NCBI GenBank assembly: GCA_036946405.1
Contig: JAQIJC010000001.1
Location: 3,423,501 to 3,487,500, forward strand
Direction: 5' to 3'
Source of the DNA: Sphingomonas phyllosphaerae
GTDB taxonomy: Bacteria; Pseudomonadota; Alphaproteobacteria; Sphingomonadales; Sphingomonadaceae
Length of the DNA: 64,000 nt
The notes beneath the pieces were generated by a model. It was not told where the DNA came from. It searched no databases and saw only the letters and a list, made by a program, of their open reading frames with translations. Below are positions 23,960 through 31,568 of this stretch, piece by piece (positions within the stretch are counted from its first letter, which is position 1; each line of letters begins with the position of its first letter). The translations under genes were made by a program, and so were the position numbers.

Positions 23960-24916
23960 TCAGAACGTCACCACCGCCTTCACGAACCCGGCGGGCTTGT
24001 CGCGCGTCGCCGCGACCGCCTCGTTCAATTCGGCCAACGAGAAGCGATGCGTCAGCAGCGCGGCGAGATCGACCCGCCCGCCGGCCACCGCCGCCACTGC
24101 CTCGTTGAGCCCGCGCAAATTCACCCGCGGGTCGCGTTCGTGCGCGTTGATCACGTCGATCCCCTTCCAGTTCCAGTCCTGCATGTTCACCTGCCGCGCG
24201 CCGTCCTGATGATAGCCGGCGACCACCAGCCGCCCGCCGAACCCGACGATCGCCGAGGCGAGGTCGAGCGGCCATTGTTTGCCGACCGCCTCGATCACCC
24301 GTTCGCACAGCGCTTCGCCCGTCAATTGCCTGACCCGCTCGATGATCGCCCAGTGATCGTCCATCGCGATCGTCTCGGCCGCGCCGTTCGCGCGCGCCAG
24401 CGCCAGCGATTCCGCGCGCCGCGAGATCGCGATCACCCGTGCCCCCGCGTCGCTTGCCAGCTTGGTCAGCACCGCGCCGAGAAAGCCGATCCCGACGATC
24501 GCCACCGTCTGCCCGGGCAGCACGTCGGCGCGGCGAAAGATGTTCATCGCGCACGCCAGCGGCTCGCCCGGAAACGCCTGCCCGTCGAGCGCGGGCGGCA
24601 GCCGCACCAACTGGTCGACCGCCGCCACGTCATAGGGCGCGAAGCTGTGCCCGGACAGCATCGTCACCCGCTCGCCGATCGCGACATCGGTGACACCCTC
24701 GCCCAGCGCATCGACGACGCCCCAGCCCTCATGCCCCATCCCGCCCGCTTCGTTCGGATAGGTCGACCACGGCTGCCCTTCCCACGGCTCGACGTTCGAC
24801 GCGCACACGCCGCATCCCTCCAGCCGCACGCGCACCTCGCCCGCGCCGGGCTGCGGCACCGGCGCCTCGCGCACCTCGAACCGACCCGGCGCCACCAGCA
24901 CCGCGGCGGGCATCAT
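23960..24916 (-). CDS. Zinc-type MDR alcohol/sugar dehydrogenase
   Basis: A 318-residue medium-chain dehydrogenase/reductase. The catalytic zinc ligands are plausible in GCGVCASNVEPWEG (Cys) and GGMGHEGWGVVD (His-Glu). The four-cysteine structural zinc loop is missing, as in some threonine/sorbitol-type members. The cofactor motif is VAIVGIGFLGAVLTKLA near residue 153. The start is taken at the ATG pair 24916/24913, because the only longer start is a TTG. The plus-strand DUF1003 gene begins 35 bp away. With the Gfo/Idh gene it could oxidise or epimerise a sugar for the adjoining glycan cluster. Confidence 0.88.
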   Translation of the reverse strand: MMPAAVLVAPGRFEVREAPVPQPGAGEVRVRLEGCGVCASNVEPWEGQPWSTYPNEAGGMGHEGWGVVDALGEGVTDVAIGERVTMLSGHSFAPYDVAAVDQLVRLPPALDGQAFPGEPLACAMNIFRRADVLPGQTVAIVGIGFLGAVLTKLASDAGARVIAISRRAESLALARANGAAETIAMDDHWAIIERVRQLTGEALCERVIEAVGKQWPLDLASAIVGFGGRLVVAGYHQDGARQVNMQDWNWKGIDVINAHERDPRVNLRGLNEAVAAVAGGRVDLAALLTHRFSLAELNEAVAATRDKPAGFVKAVVTF

Positions 24917-24951
24917 GCTTCCATTACCGTGCGACAATCGTTAAACTTTCC

Positions 24952-25461
24952 ATGAATGAACCGCGTGATCTGAACGGCGCGCTCGCCGATAACATCCATC
25001 GCCTCGCCGAGCGCCAGCGCCGCGTCGAGGCCGACGCGCCGTGGTCGGACCGGCTCGCGGGCCGGATCACCGGCTTCACCGGGTCGATGACCTTCGTCGC
25101 ACTGCACCTGACCTTCTTCGGCGGCTGGATCGTGTGGAACCTGTGGCTGACACCCAAGTTCGACCCGACCTTCGTCGTCCTGGCGATGATCGCGTCGGTG
25201 GAGGCGATCTTCCTGTCCACCTTCGTCCTCATCAGCCAGAACCGCATGGCCGCGCAGGCGCAGGCGCGCGCCGACCTCGACCTGCACATCAACCTGCTCG
25301 CCGAACACGAACTGTCGCGCCTGACCGCGCTGGTCCGGCAGATCGCCGAACGCGTCGGGGTCACGCCCCCCGACGACATTCCGGAGATCGAACGCGACGT
25401 CCGCGCCGAGGACGTGCTCGACACGCTCGACCGCGTTACGCCACCGCCTTCTGGCTCGTGA
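24952..25461 (+). CDS. DUF1003 membrane protein
   Basis: A 169-residue protein of the DUF1003 family. Two hydrophobic helices are near residues 43-63 and 72-95 (FVALHLTFFGGWIVWNLWL, VVLAMIASVEAIFLSTFVLI). They are followed by the family signature QNRMAAQAQARADLDLHINL and LLAEHE. The function of DUF1003 is unknown. It interrupts the minus-strand run of sugar genes. Its last 26 bases overlap the 3' end of the convergent glycosidase-like gene. Confidence 0.88.
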   Translation: MNEPRDLNGALADNIHRLAERQRRVEADAPWSDRLAGRITGFTGSMTFVALHLTFFGGWIVWNLWLTPKFDPTFVVLAMIASVEAIFLSTFVLISQNRMAAQAQARADLDLHINLLAEHELSRLTALVRQIAERVGVTPPDDIPEIERDVRAEDVLDTLDRVTPPPSGS

Positions 25462-26353
25462 CCGCGGCGGGCGCGTAGCGGTCGATCATACACGCGCAGA
25501 AATCAGCGAACGCCTGCGGATCACGCGCCGCGCTGGTGTGATGCGGCTGGATGCCGAGATGCTCGGGCGTAAAGCAGAAGGTGACGGTCGTGTCGAACTC
25601 GGCGAGCGCCTCCATCTGCCGATCGAACCAGTCGACCGCATTGGGGCGGAAGCTGTCGGCCCAGCTCAATCCGGTGCGCAGCTTCTTCGTCCCCAGTCGC
25701 TTCATCCACGTCACCGCATCGTCGAGCCGCGAGTCCTCGAAGTGGAACCATTGCATCAGCCCCATCTCCGACGCGACCTTGGCATAGCTGTCGAGCGACG
25801 GCTTGGGCGTCCCGTCCTCGCGGATCAGCCCCATGTAGAAGTGCCGGTAATAGCTCGATCCCTCCGCCTCGCGGTGGCGCGTGGTCGCACCCCATTCCTG
25901 CGGCAGGTCGAACAGCGAGTACCAATAGATGCGCGGCACGCGCCCGATCAGCAGCTCGGCGGTCTTTTCGACCCCGAACACCTGCACCTCCTCGGCGCCG
26001 AACGAGCCGACCCCGACCTCGGTCACCCACACCGGCTTGTCGGTCACCGCCTCGATCTCGGCGATCTTGGCGGGCCAGTCGTGGATCGACCACAGGTTCC
26101 AGTCGAGCGGGAAGCCGTGCACCGCGATCACGTCGACCGCGTCGAGGCACCCGTGCCCCTCCAGCCGCTTCACCCACAGCGGGTCGATCGGCGACATGCC
26201 CCCCAGCACGCGCGTCACCGCCGGATTGACCGCCGCGATCGACGCGCCCGCACGCTTCACGGTGTCGGCGAACAGCGACCAGTCGGGGTCGACCTCCGGA
26301 TCCCAGTGCGACTTGTTGTTCGGCTCGTTCCAGATCATCGCGGCTTCGATCAC
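25436..26353 (-). CDS. Glycoside-hydrolase clan A-like protein, apparently circularly permuted
   Basis: A 305-residue protein with TIM-barrel glycosidase (beta-xylosidase/GH39-like) features in a shifted order. It starts at the strand-4 acid/base motif IWNEPNN (Glu10). The strand-6 VIAVHGF (75-81), the strand-7 nucleophile motif WVTEVGVGS (Glu112) and the strand-8 RIYWYSLFD (141-149) follow. The C-terminal third (196-295) then reads like the first half of such a barrel: MGLMQWFHF, KLRTGLSWADSF, DTTVTFCFTPEHLG and FADFCACMIDRYAP. GTG 26353 overlaps the upstream methyltransferase stop by four bases. Activity, substrate and even hydrolysis are unproven. Confidence 0.7.
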   Translation of the reverse strand: MIEAAMIWNEPNNKSHWDPEVDPDWSLFADTVKRAGASIAAVNPAVTRVLGGMSPIDPLWVKRLEGHGCLDAVDVIAVHGFPLDWNLWSIHDWPAKIAEIEAVTDKPVWVTEVGVGSFGAEEVQVFGVEKTAELLIGRVPRIYWYSLFDLPQEWGATTRHREAEGSSYYRHFYMGLIREDGTPKPSLDSYAKVASEMGLMQWFHFEDSRLDDAVTWMKRLGTKKLRTGLSWADSFRPNAVDWFDRQMEALAEFDTTVTFCFTPEHLGIQPHHTSAARDPQAFADFCACMIDRYAPAAVTSQKAVA

Positions 26354-27138
26354 GCGCGCACTCCCCCCTTGAATGGATAGACCGCCGCCGGCCCGTGCTC
26401 CGCAAAGGGCACGTCGCTGATGCGGCAGAGATAGACGTCGTCCTGCGGATGCGCGGTCACCGTGAAGCCGGCGGCGCGCAGCATCGCTTCCGAACAGGCG
26501 CGGTTGGGCGCCCACCAATTGGTCCAGTCGCCCGCGAACTTGCGCTCGATGAAGTGCAGCTTCGGATAATCGCGGTCGTCGAAATAGTCGGGCGGGGTCC
26601 AGGTGCCGGGCACGTAGAAGGGATGATCCTCCGGCACCTGCGCATCGTCTTTCGACCCCTGCTGCATCGTCTGGAACAGCATCAGACCGCCCGCGACATG
26701 CTCGCGGATCAGGTCGAGCGCCAGCAGCGGATGCCGCAGATGGTAGAGCACACCCATGAAGATCACGAGGTCGAACCGCTCGCCGAGCTGCGCGACGTCA
26801 TAGACCGACAGGTTGCGGAACTCGACGCTGTCGCCGAAGCCCAGCGCCTCGCTCGCCAGCCGCGCCTGCGCGAGATAGCGGTCGTCGGAATCGATCCCGA
26901 CCACCCGCGCCGCGCCGCGTCGCTTCATCTCGACCGAATAGAAGCCGGCGTTGCAGCCGATATCGAGCACAGTCTTGCCAGTCAGATCCTCCGGCAGGCA
27001 GACGCCGAACTCGGCGAACTTGTTGCCGGGATAATCGAGCAGAAAGTGATCGGGCGCGGTCTGCACGCCACCGGGCAGATGAATGTTGTGAAACCATGGG
27101 GCGAGTTCGGCGACCCGCGCGCGCAAATCTTCGGTCAT
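26350..27138 (-). CDS. CmoB-like SAM-dependent methyltransferase
   Basis: A 262-residue class I methyltransferase. It has the CmoB-like N-terminus (PWFHNIHLPGGVQTAPDHFL), motif I TVLDIGCNAGFYSVEMKRRG near residue 60, the acidic loop VVGIDSDDRYL near 84 and VIFMGVLYHLRHPLLAL near 122. It resembles a family of sugar-cluster methyltransferases (TIGR04290-like) rather than true tRNA CmoB, and its neighbours are glycan genes. ATG 27138 is chosen because longer starts add nothing conserved. Its stop is coupled to the glycosidase-like gene. The divergent partner begins 120 bp away. The acceptor is unknown. Confidence 0.82.
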   Translation of the reverse strand: MTEDLRARVAELAPWFHNIHLPGGVQTAPDHFLLDYPGNKFAEFGVCLPEDLTGKTVLDIGCNAGFYSVEMKRRGAARVVGIDSDDRYLAQARLASEALGFGDSVEFRNLSVYDVAQLGERFDLVIFMGVLYHLRHPLLALDLIREHVAGGLMLFQTMQQGSKDDAQVPEDHPFYVPGTWTPPDYFDDRDYPKLHFIERKFAGDWTNWWAPNRACSEAMLRAAGFTVTAHPQDDVYLCRISDVPFAEHGPAAVYPFKGGVRA

Positions 27139-27258
27139 CGATCCCCCGTCACCCTTCGACAGCATCAACTATCCTTCGACGGGCGCGTTCCACCCGCTTG
27201 ATCTCGCTCAACTTAATAGTTCGGAACCGCCGCCGGGGTGTGCGGCGTTTGCGGCGGC

Positions 27259-28170
27259 ATGAGCGATCACGGCTGGACCCGGGCGATGCGCGAGGAGCGC
27301 TACGAGGACGCCTGGGCGATCGAGCGGGACGTGCTTGCCGCACGCGATCCCGCGACGCGCGACGATCCGGCGCTCCCTTATCACCAGCGCTGGGTGTGGG
27401 ACGGCGGGCCGGTCGAGGATCGCGCCGTGCTGGTGCGCTGCTATCACGGGCTCGGCGACACGCTGCAATTCGCGCGCTTCCTTCCGGTGCTGGCGCAGCG
27501 TGCGCGATCGGTGACCGTCGAGGCCCCGGCGCGGCTCCACGCCTTGCTGCACTTCCCCGGCGTCACGCTCGCCACGTTCGACGTCGCGCATCCGCTGCCG
27601 CCGTCGGCGTGCGACATCGAGATCACCGAGCTTCCCGCCGCGCTCCGCTGCACGCCACGTGACGTTCCCGTCCCCTATCTGAACGCCGCGCCCGCCCCGC
27701 TTGCCGACGACACGATCGGGTTGTGCTGGCAGGCCGGCGACTGGGATGCCGAACGCTGGGTGCCGCCCGCGCTGCTCGCACCGATCGCGTCGCGGCACGC
27801 GTGCCTGTCGCTGGTCAGCGCGCCGACCACGCTGACCGTCATCAACCCCGAAGGCTGCCCGTTCGATCTCACCGCGACCGCCGCGCTCGTCGCGGGTTGC
27901 GCGCTGGTCATCACCGTCGACACGATGATCGCCCATCTCGCCGGCGCGCTCGGTCGCCCGACATGGCTGCTGCTCAAGGCCGCGCCCGACTGGCGCTGGG
28001 ACCCGGCCCGCCGCGACAGCGCCTGGTATCCGCACACCCGCCTCTATGCGCAGCCGACCGCAGGCGACTGGCAGACGCCACTCGCCGCCATCGCGCGCGA
28101 TCTCGACATGATTCAAGGAGAAGACCATGGCCAGCCTCCCCAGCCCGTCCGTGCCCGTGTCCTGGGGTGA
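27259..28170 (+). CDS. GT9-like glycosyltransferase
   Basis: A 303-residue protein resembling the GT9/heptosyltransferase-type GT-B fold found in TPR-glycosyltransferase proteins. RCYHGLGDTLQFARFLP near residue 65 is the N-domain motif. GLCWQAGDWDAERWV near 155 and VITVDTMIAHLAGALGRPTW near 217 are the donor-domain motifs. The N-terminal 50 residues form a short helical leader. The ATG at 27259 has little ribosome-binding signal. It overlaps the DUF6165 gene by 44 bases, so the two are co-translated. It is the first plus-strand gene of the glycan cluster. The sugar donor is unknown. Confidence 0.75.
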   Translation: MSDHGWTRAMREERYEDAWAIERDVLAARDPATRDDPALPYHQRWVWDGGPVEDRAVLVRCYHGLGDTLQFARFLPVLAQRARSVTVEAPARLHALLHFPGVTLATFDVAHPLPPSACDIEITELPAALRCTPRDVPVPYLNAAPAPLADDTIGLCWQAGDWDAERWVPPALLAPIASRHACLSLVSAPTTLTVINPEGCPFDLTATAALVAGCALVITVDTMIAHLAGALGRPTWLLLKAAPDWRWDPARRDSAWYPHTRLYAQPTAGDWQTPLAAIARDLDMIQGEDHGQPPQPVRARVLG

Positions 28171-28525
28171 GTTGCTCGACAAGATCACGATCCTCGAGAT
28201 CAAGCAGCACCGCATCGATCGCGCCGACGCGCGCGCCAATGTCGCGCGCGAACATTCGCTGTTGTCGCGGATCGGCGCGGGGGTGCTCGGGCAGGACGCG
28301 GTCGCCTCGCTCTATGCGCGACTGAAGTCGGTCAACGAGGACCTGTGGGAGATCGAGGACGCGATCCGCCGCGAGGAAGCCGCGCGCAGCTTCGGTGGCG
28401 AGTTCATCCGGCTGGCCCGCGCCGTCTACGTCAAGAACGATGAGCGCGCCGCGCTGAAGCGCGCGATCAACGTCGCACTGGAATCGGACTTGATCGAAGA
28501 GAAGAGCTATGCGGCGGTGAATTGA
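28127..28525 (+). CDS. DUF6165-like small protein
   Basis: A 132-residue soluble, mostly helical protein. The motif SWGELLDKITILEIKQHRID near residue 12 and the later LWEIEDAIRREE and YVKNDERAALKRAIN match a small family seen beside glycosyltransferases. No enzyme motif is visible. It could be a partner of the GT9-like protein whose 3' end it overlaps by 44 bases. AAGGAGAAGACC precedes its ATG, a strong start signal. Confidence 0.75.
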   Translation: MASLPSPSVPVSWGELLDKITILEIKQHRIDRADARANVAREHSLLSRIGAGVLGQDAVASLYARLKSVNEDLWEIEDAIRREEAARSFGGEFIRLARAVYVKNDERAALKRAINVALESDLIEEKSYAAVN

Positions 28526-28580
28526 TTTTTGACACAGCCGCCGCGTGCGCGGGGCGACAACACCGCTAGATCAGACAGCC

Positions 28581-28608
28581 ATGGGCCCCTGCGAAGGCAG
28601 GGGCCCAT
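28581..28608. terminator. Bidirectional terminator-like hairpin
   Basis: ATGGGCCCCTGC and GCAGGGGCCCAT form a perfect 12-bp stem with a GAAG loop. It sits between the convergent DUF6165 and phosphatase genes. Flanking AGAC/GTCT extends the symmetry. Confidence 0.65.
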
Positions 28609-28656
28609 GTCTCTCAAGTCGGTCCCCAACGCCGCCCCAACCGCACCGCCCATGTG

Positions 28657-29238
28657 TCAGAACAAACGCTCGTTCAACGCCACCACCACCGCCCCCTCGC
28701 CCTCCAGCGAAAGCGTCGTCACCGACCCCGGATCGCACCCGAGCGAGAAGATCCGCGTCAGCGGCAACCCCAGATAATGCGCCACCACCCCGCGGATCAC
28801 GTCGCAATGCGACACGCATAACGTCACGCCCTCCCCGCACCCGGCGACGAACCCCACCGCGCGCGCGACCGCCTCGCCCATCGTCTCGCCGCCCGGACAG
28901 CGCGCCGCCCCGCGTTCGGCGTTCCACCGTTCCCAATCGGGATCGCCGTCGAGCGCCGCGAAGGAGCGTCCGGTAAAATCACCCAAATCCACCTCGTCCA
29001 GCGCCGCATCGACCGCCACCGGCAATCCCAGCGCCGCCGCGACCACCGCCGCGGTTTCGCGGGTTCGCGCGCGCGGGCTGCTGACGATCCGCGTGACGCC
29101 CCGCGGCGCGACCAGTCGTGCAAGCGCGTCCGCCTCCGACCGACCCTGCCCATCGAGCGAAATATTGGAACGACCGCTCAGCACGCGGCCGACTTCTTCA
29201 TGATGCCCGTGTCGGGCAAGCAAAACACTTATGGCCAT
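28657..29238 (-). CDS. Histidine phosphatase (phosphoglycerate mutase-like)
   Basis: A 193-residue histidine-phosphatase-superfamily protein. The RHG motif is LLARHGHHEEV at residues 7-17. The second Arg is in IVSSPRARTRETA and the acid Glu in LDEVDLGDFTGR near 84. The second His is in TLCVSHCDVIRGV near 144. The family includes sugar-phosphate and cobalamin-pathway phosphatases. Its position between two glycan operons suggests a sugar-phosphate substrate. A perfect FNR/FixK box lies six bases upstream of the ATG and no clear ribosome-binding site is seen, so expression may be repressed through that box. Confidence 0.87.
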   Translation of the reverse strand: MAISVLLARHGHHEEVGRVLSGRSNISLDGQGRSEADALARLVAPRGVTRIVSSPRARTRETAAVVAAALGLPVAVDAALDEVDLGDFTGRSFAALDGDPDWERWNAERGAARCPGGETMGEAVARAVGFVAGCGEGVTLCVSHCDVIRGVVAHYLGLPLTRIFSLGCDPGSVTTLSLEGEGAVVVALNERLF

Positions 29239-29244
29239 GCCGGA

Positions 29245-29258
29245 TTGATCTGTATCAA
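29245..29258. promoter_or_regulatory. FNR/FixK box, perfect
   Basis: TTGAT-CTGT-ATCAA, extended to ATTGAT/ATCAAT at 29244-29259, matches the CRP/FNR-family consensus exactly. It is six bases from the phosphatase start and about 150 bp upstream of the epimerase operon. Confidence 0.6.
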
Positions 29259-29303
29259 TTCAACCGCTTTGTCCATAAAAATTACGGTAACGCAATAATA
29301 TAC

Positions 29304-29328
29304 GGAACCAAGCTAAGTAGAAGATGTT
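29304..29328 (+). promoter_or_regulatory. EcfG-type promoter for the epimerase operon
   Basis: GGAAC at 29304-29308, 17 bases, GTT at 29326-29328 (GGAAC-N16-TGTT). It is oriented towards the gene at 29404, about 75 bp away, in an unusually AT-rich stretch. It resembles the elements at 5341-5365 and 35921-35946. Confidence 0.45.
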
Positions 29329-29367
29329 CTTCTTCGCGCAATCAATCAGCAATGCGCGTGCGTGTCA

Positions 29368-29381
29368 TTGATTGAGATCAA
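29368..29381. promoter_or_regulatory. FNR/FixK box, perfect, near the epimerase start
   Basis: TTGAT-TGAG-ATCAA, extended to ATTGAT/ATCAAT at 29367-29382, ends 22 bp before the GTG at 29404. Downstream of the proposed promoter, it would act as a roadblock or repressor site. Confidence 0.6.
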
Positions 29382-29403
29382 TTGCGGGGCGGGAGGAATA
29401 TTC

Positions 29404-30516
29404 GTGGAAACCATTCTCATCACCGGCGGGGCCGGTTTCATCGGGCGTTTCGTCGCCGATGAACTGCTGTCGCGCGGCCATGAAGTGCGCGTGCTCGACA
29501 GCCTGATCGAGCAGGTCCATGGCGATTGCGAGCGCCCGCCGCTCCTCAACGATGCGGTCGAGCTGATCCGCGGCGACGTGCGCAACGGCGATGTCGTCAG
29601 CAAGGCGCTCGACGGCGTCGACAGCGTCATCCACCTCGCCGCCGAGGTGGGCGTCGGCCAGTCGATGTACGAGGTCGAGCGCTACACCTCGACCAACGAC
29701 GTCGGCACCGCGGTGCTGTTCGAGAAACTGATCGACAAGCCGGTGCGCCGCGTCGTCACCGCCTCGTCGATGTCGATCTATGGCGAGGGGCTGTACCGCG
29801 ACGCTGACGGCAATATGGTCCAAGACGCCGAGCGCAAGGGGCTGCGCGACGGTTTGACCAACTGGGAGCCGGTCGATGCGCAGGGCCGCCCGCTCACGCC
29901 CGTCGCCACGCCCGAGTGGAAGCAGCCGAACCTCGCCTCGATCTACGCGCTCAACAAATATGTGCAGGAGCGCACGACGCACATCATGGCGGCGCCCTAT
30001 GGAATCGAGGGCGTGTGCCTGCGGTTGTTCAACGTCTACGGCCCCGGCCAGGCGCTTTCCAATCCGTACACGGGCGTGCTCGCGATCTTCGCGTCGCGCC
30101 TGCTCAATGGCCAGCAGCCGATGATCTTTGAGGACGGCGAACAACGCCGCGACTTCGTGCATGTCAGCGACGTCGCGCGCGCCTTCGCCGATGCACTGTT
30201 CCTCCCGCAGGCGGTCGGCGGCACGTTCAACATCGGCTCCGGGCATGACCGTTCCGTGACCGAGGTTGCGACCGAACTCGCCAAGGCGATGGGCAAAAAC
30301 GATCTGACCCCGGAGATCGTCGGCAAGGCGCGGATCGGCGACATCCGCCATTGCTTCTGCGACACGACGCTCGCGCAGGAACGGCTCGACTTCCGCGCTC
30401 GCCAAGATTTCACCTCCGGGCTCGCCGAACTCGCCGAATGGGTCGCCGAACAGACCGCCGAGGACAAGGTCGCGACGATGCGCGCCGAGCTCGAGCGCCG
30501 CGGGCTGGTCGCATGA
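29404..30516 (+). CDS. NAD-dependent sugar-nucleotide epimerase/dehydratase
   Basis: A 370-residue extended short-chain dehydrogenase. The NAD motif is ILITGGAGFIGRFVADEL at residues 4-21. The catalytic region is VVTASSMSIYGEGLY, then the Tyr and Lys of SIYALNKYVQERT near 180. LRLFNVYGPGQALSNPYTGV and RRDFVHVSDVARAF are the substrate-side blocks of UDP-glucose-4-epimerase-like enzymes. There is an insertion near residues 135-170. GTG 29404 has GGGAGGA seven bases upstream. Its stop overlaps the next gene by four bases. This starts the six-gene plus-strand operon, and the control region before it has two FNR/FixK boxes. Confidence 0.92.
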   Translation: METILITGGAGFIGRFVADELLSRGHEVRVLDSLIEQVHGDCERPPLLNDAVELIRGDVRNGDVVSKALDGVDSVIHLAAEVGVGQSMYEVERYTSTNDVGTAVLFEKLIDKPVRRVVTASSMSIYGEGLYRDADGNMVQDAERKGLRDGLTNWEPVDAQGRPLTPVATPEWKQPNLASIYALNKYVQERTTHIMAAPYGIEGVCLRLFNVYGPGQALSNPYTGVLAIFASRLLNGQQPMIFEDGEQRRDFVHVSDVARAFADALFLPQAVGGTFNIGSGHDRSVTEVATELAKAMGKNDLTPEIVGKARIGDIRHCFCDTTLAQERLDFRARQDFTSGLAELAEWVAEQTAEDKVATMRAELERRGLVA

Positions 30517-31568
30517 GGGGGCCGGTCCTCGTTACCGGCGGGGCCGGCTTCATCGGCTCGAACCTCGCCGACCGGCTGGCGGGCGAAGGGCATGACGTGC
30601 TCGTCTACGACGCGCTCGCCCGCGCCGGGGTGGAGCGCAACCTCGCTTGGCTGCGCGAGCGCCACGGCACGCGCATCCGCTTCGTCCACGCCGACATCCG
30701 CGACGCCGCGCGGCTCGCCGACGAGGTCGCGGGCGCAGCGGCGGTGTTCCACTTCGCCGCGCAGGTCGCGGTGACCACCAGCCTCGACGACCCCGCCGAT
30801 GACTTCACCACCAACATCACCGCCACCTTCCAGCTGCTCGAGGCGATCCGCACCCGCGCCCCCGACGTCCCGCTGATCTTCGCCTCGACGAACAAGGTGT
30901 ACGGGGACCTCGCCGACCTTGATTTCGTGCTGGAAAACGATGCCTATCGGCCCGTCGACCCGCACGTCCGCGCGCATGGCATCGGCGAGGCACGCCCGCT
31001 CGACTTCCACACACCGTATGGCGTGTCGAAGGGAGCCGCCGACCAATACGTCCTCGATTATGCGCGCAGCTTCGGGCTCAAGACCTGCGTCTTCCGGATG
31101 AGCTGCATCTATGGCCAGCGCCAGATGGGCACCGAGGATCAGGGCTGGGTCGCGCACTTCCTGATCCGCGCGCTCAACGGCGAGCCGATCACGTTGTACG
31201 GCGACGGACATCAGGTCCGCGACGTGCTCGACGTCCGCGATGCGGTGAACGCCTATCTCGCGGCGTGGCGGCGGATCGACGATGTCGCCGGGCGCGCCTT
31301 CAACCTCGGCGGCGGACCCGACAATGCGGTCAGCCTCCGCCAGTTGCTCGCGCATATCGCGACGCTCACCGGCCGCCCGGTCGACGTGCGCTATTCCGGG
31401 TGGCGCGCGGGCGACCAGCGCTATTTCGTCGCCGACGCGCGCGCGGCCGGTACGACGCTCGACCTGCCCGCGCGCCGCGACTGGCGCGAGGGCGTCGGCG
31501 CACTCGCCGACTGGTTGCAGCGCGAACAGGCCGCCGCCGAAACGCCCGCGATCGAGGTCGCTGCGTGA
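30513..31568 (+). CDS. CDP-paratose 2-epimerase-like enzyme
   Basis: A 351-residue extended short-chain dehydrogenase. After VLVTGGAGFIGSNLADRL comes a sequence close to RfbE/Tyv CDP-paratose 2-epimerases: HFAAQVAVTTSLDDPADDF near residue 83, IFASTNKVYGDLADLDF near 114, and FHTPYGVSKGAADQYVLDYA with the catalytic Tyr-x3-Lys near 165. YGQRQMGTEDQGWVAHFLI and DGHQVRDVLDVRDAVNAYL complete the pattern. True CDP-paratose work would need other dideoxyhexose genes, which are absent here, so the real substrate may be another CDP- or NDP-sugar. The start and stop overlap both neighbours by four bases. Confidence 0.85.
   Translation: MRGPVLVTGGAGFIGSNLADRLAGEGHDVLVYDALARAGVERNLAWLRERHGTRIRFVHADIRDAARLADEVAGAAAVFHFAAQVAVTTSLDDPADDFTTNITATFQLLEAIRTRAPDVPLIFASTNKVYGDLADLDFVLENDAYRPVDPHVRAHGIGEARPLDFHTPYGVSKGAADQYVLDYARSFGLKTCVFRMSCIYGQRQMGTEDQGWVAHFLIRALNGEPITLYGDGHQVRDVLDVRDAVNAYLAAWRRIDDVAGRAFNLGGGPDNAVSLRQLLAHIATLTGRPVDVRYSGWRAGDQRYFVADARAAGTTLDLPARRDWREGVGALADWLQREQAAAETPAIEVAA

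Noticed and set aside
27198..27211. Further FNR-like site TTGAT-CTCG-CTCAA between the methyltransferase and GT9-like genes
   Set aside because: Its right half fits the consensus less well than the other boxes, and it lies partly in sequence with no clear promoter, so it is too weak to list as a feature.
30513..31568. Assigning a tyvelose/paratose pathway from the CDP-paratose epimerase-like gene
   Set aside because: No CDP-glucose synthase, dehydratase or 3-dehydrase genes are present in the window, so only the family likeness is claimed.
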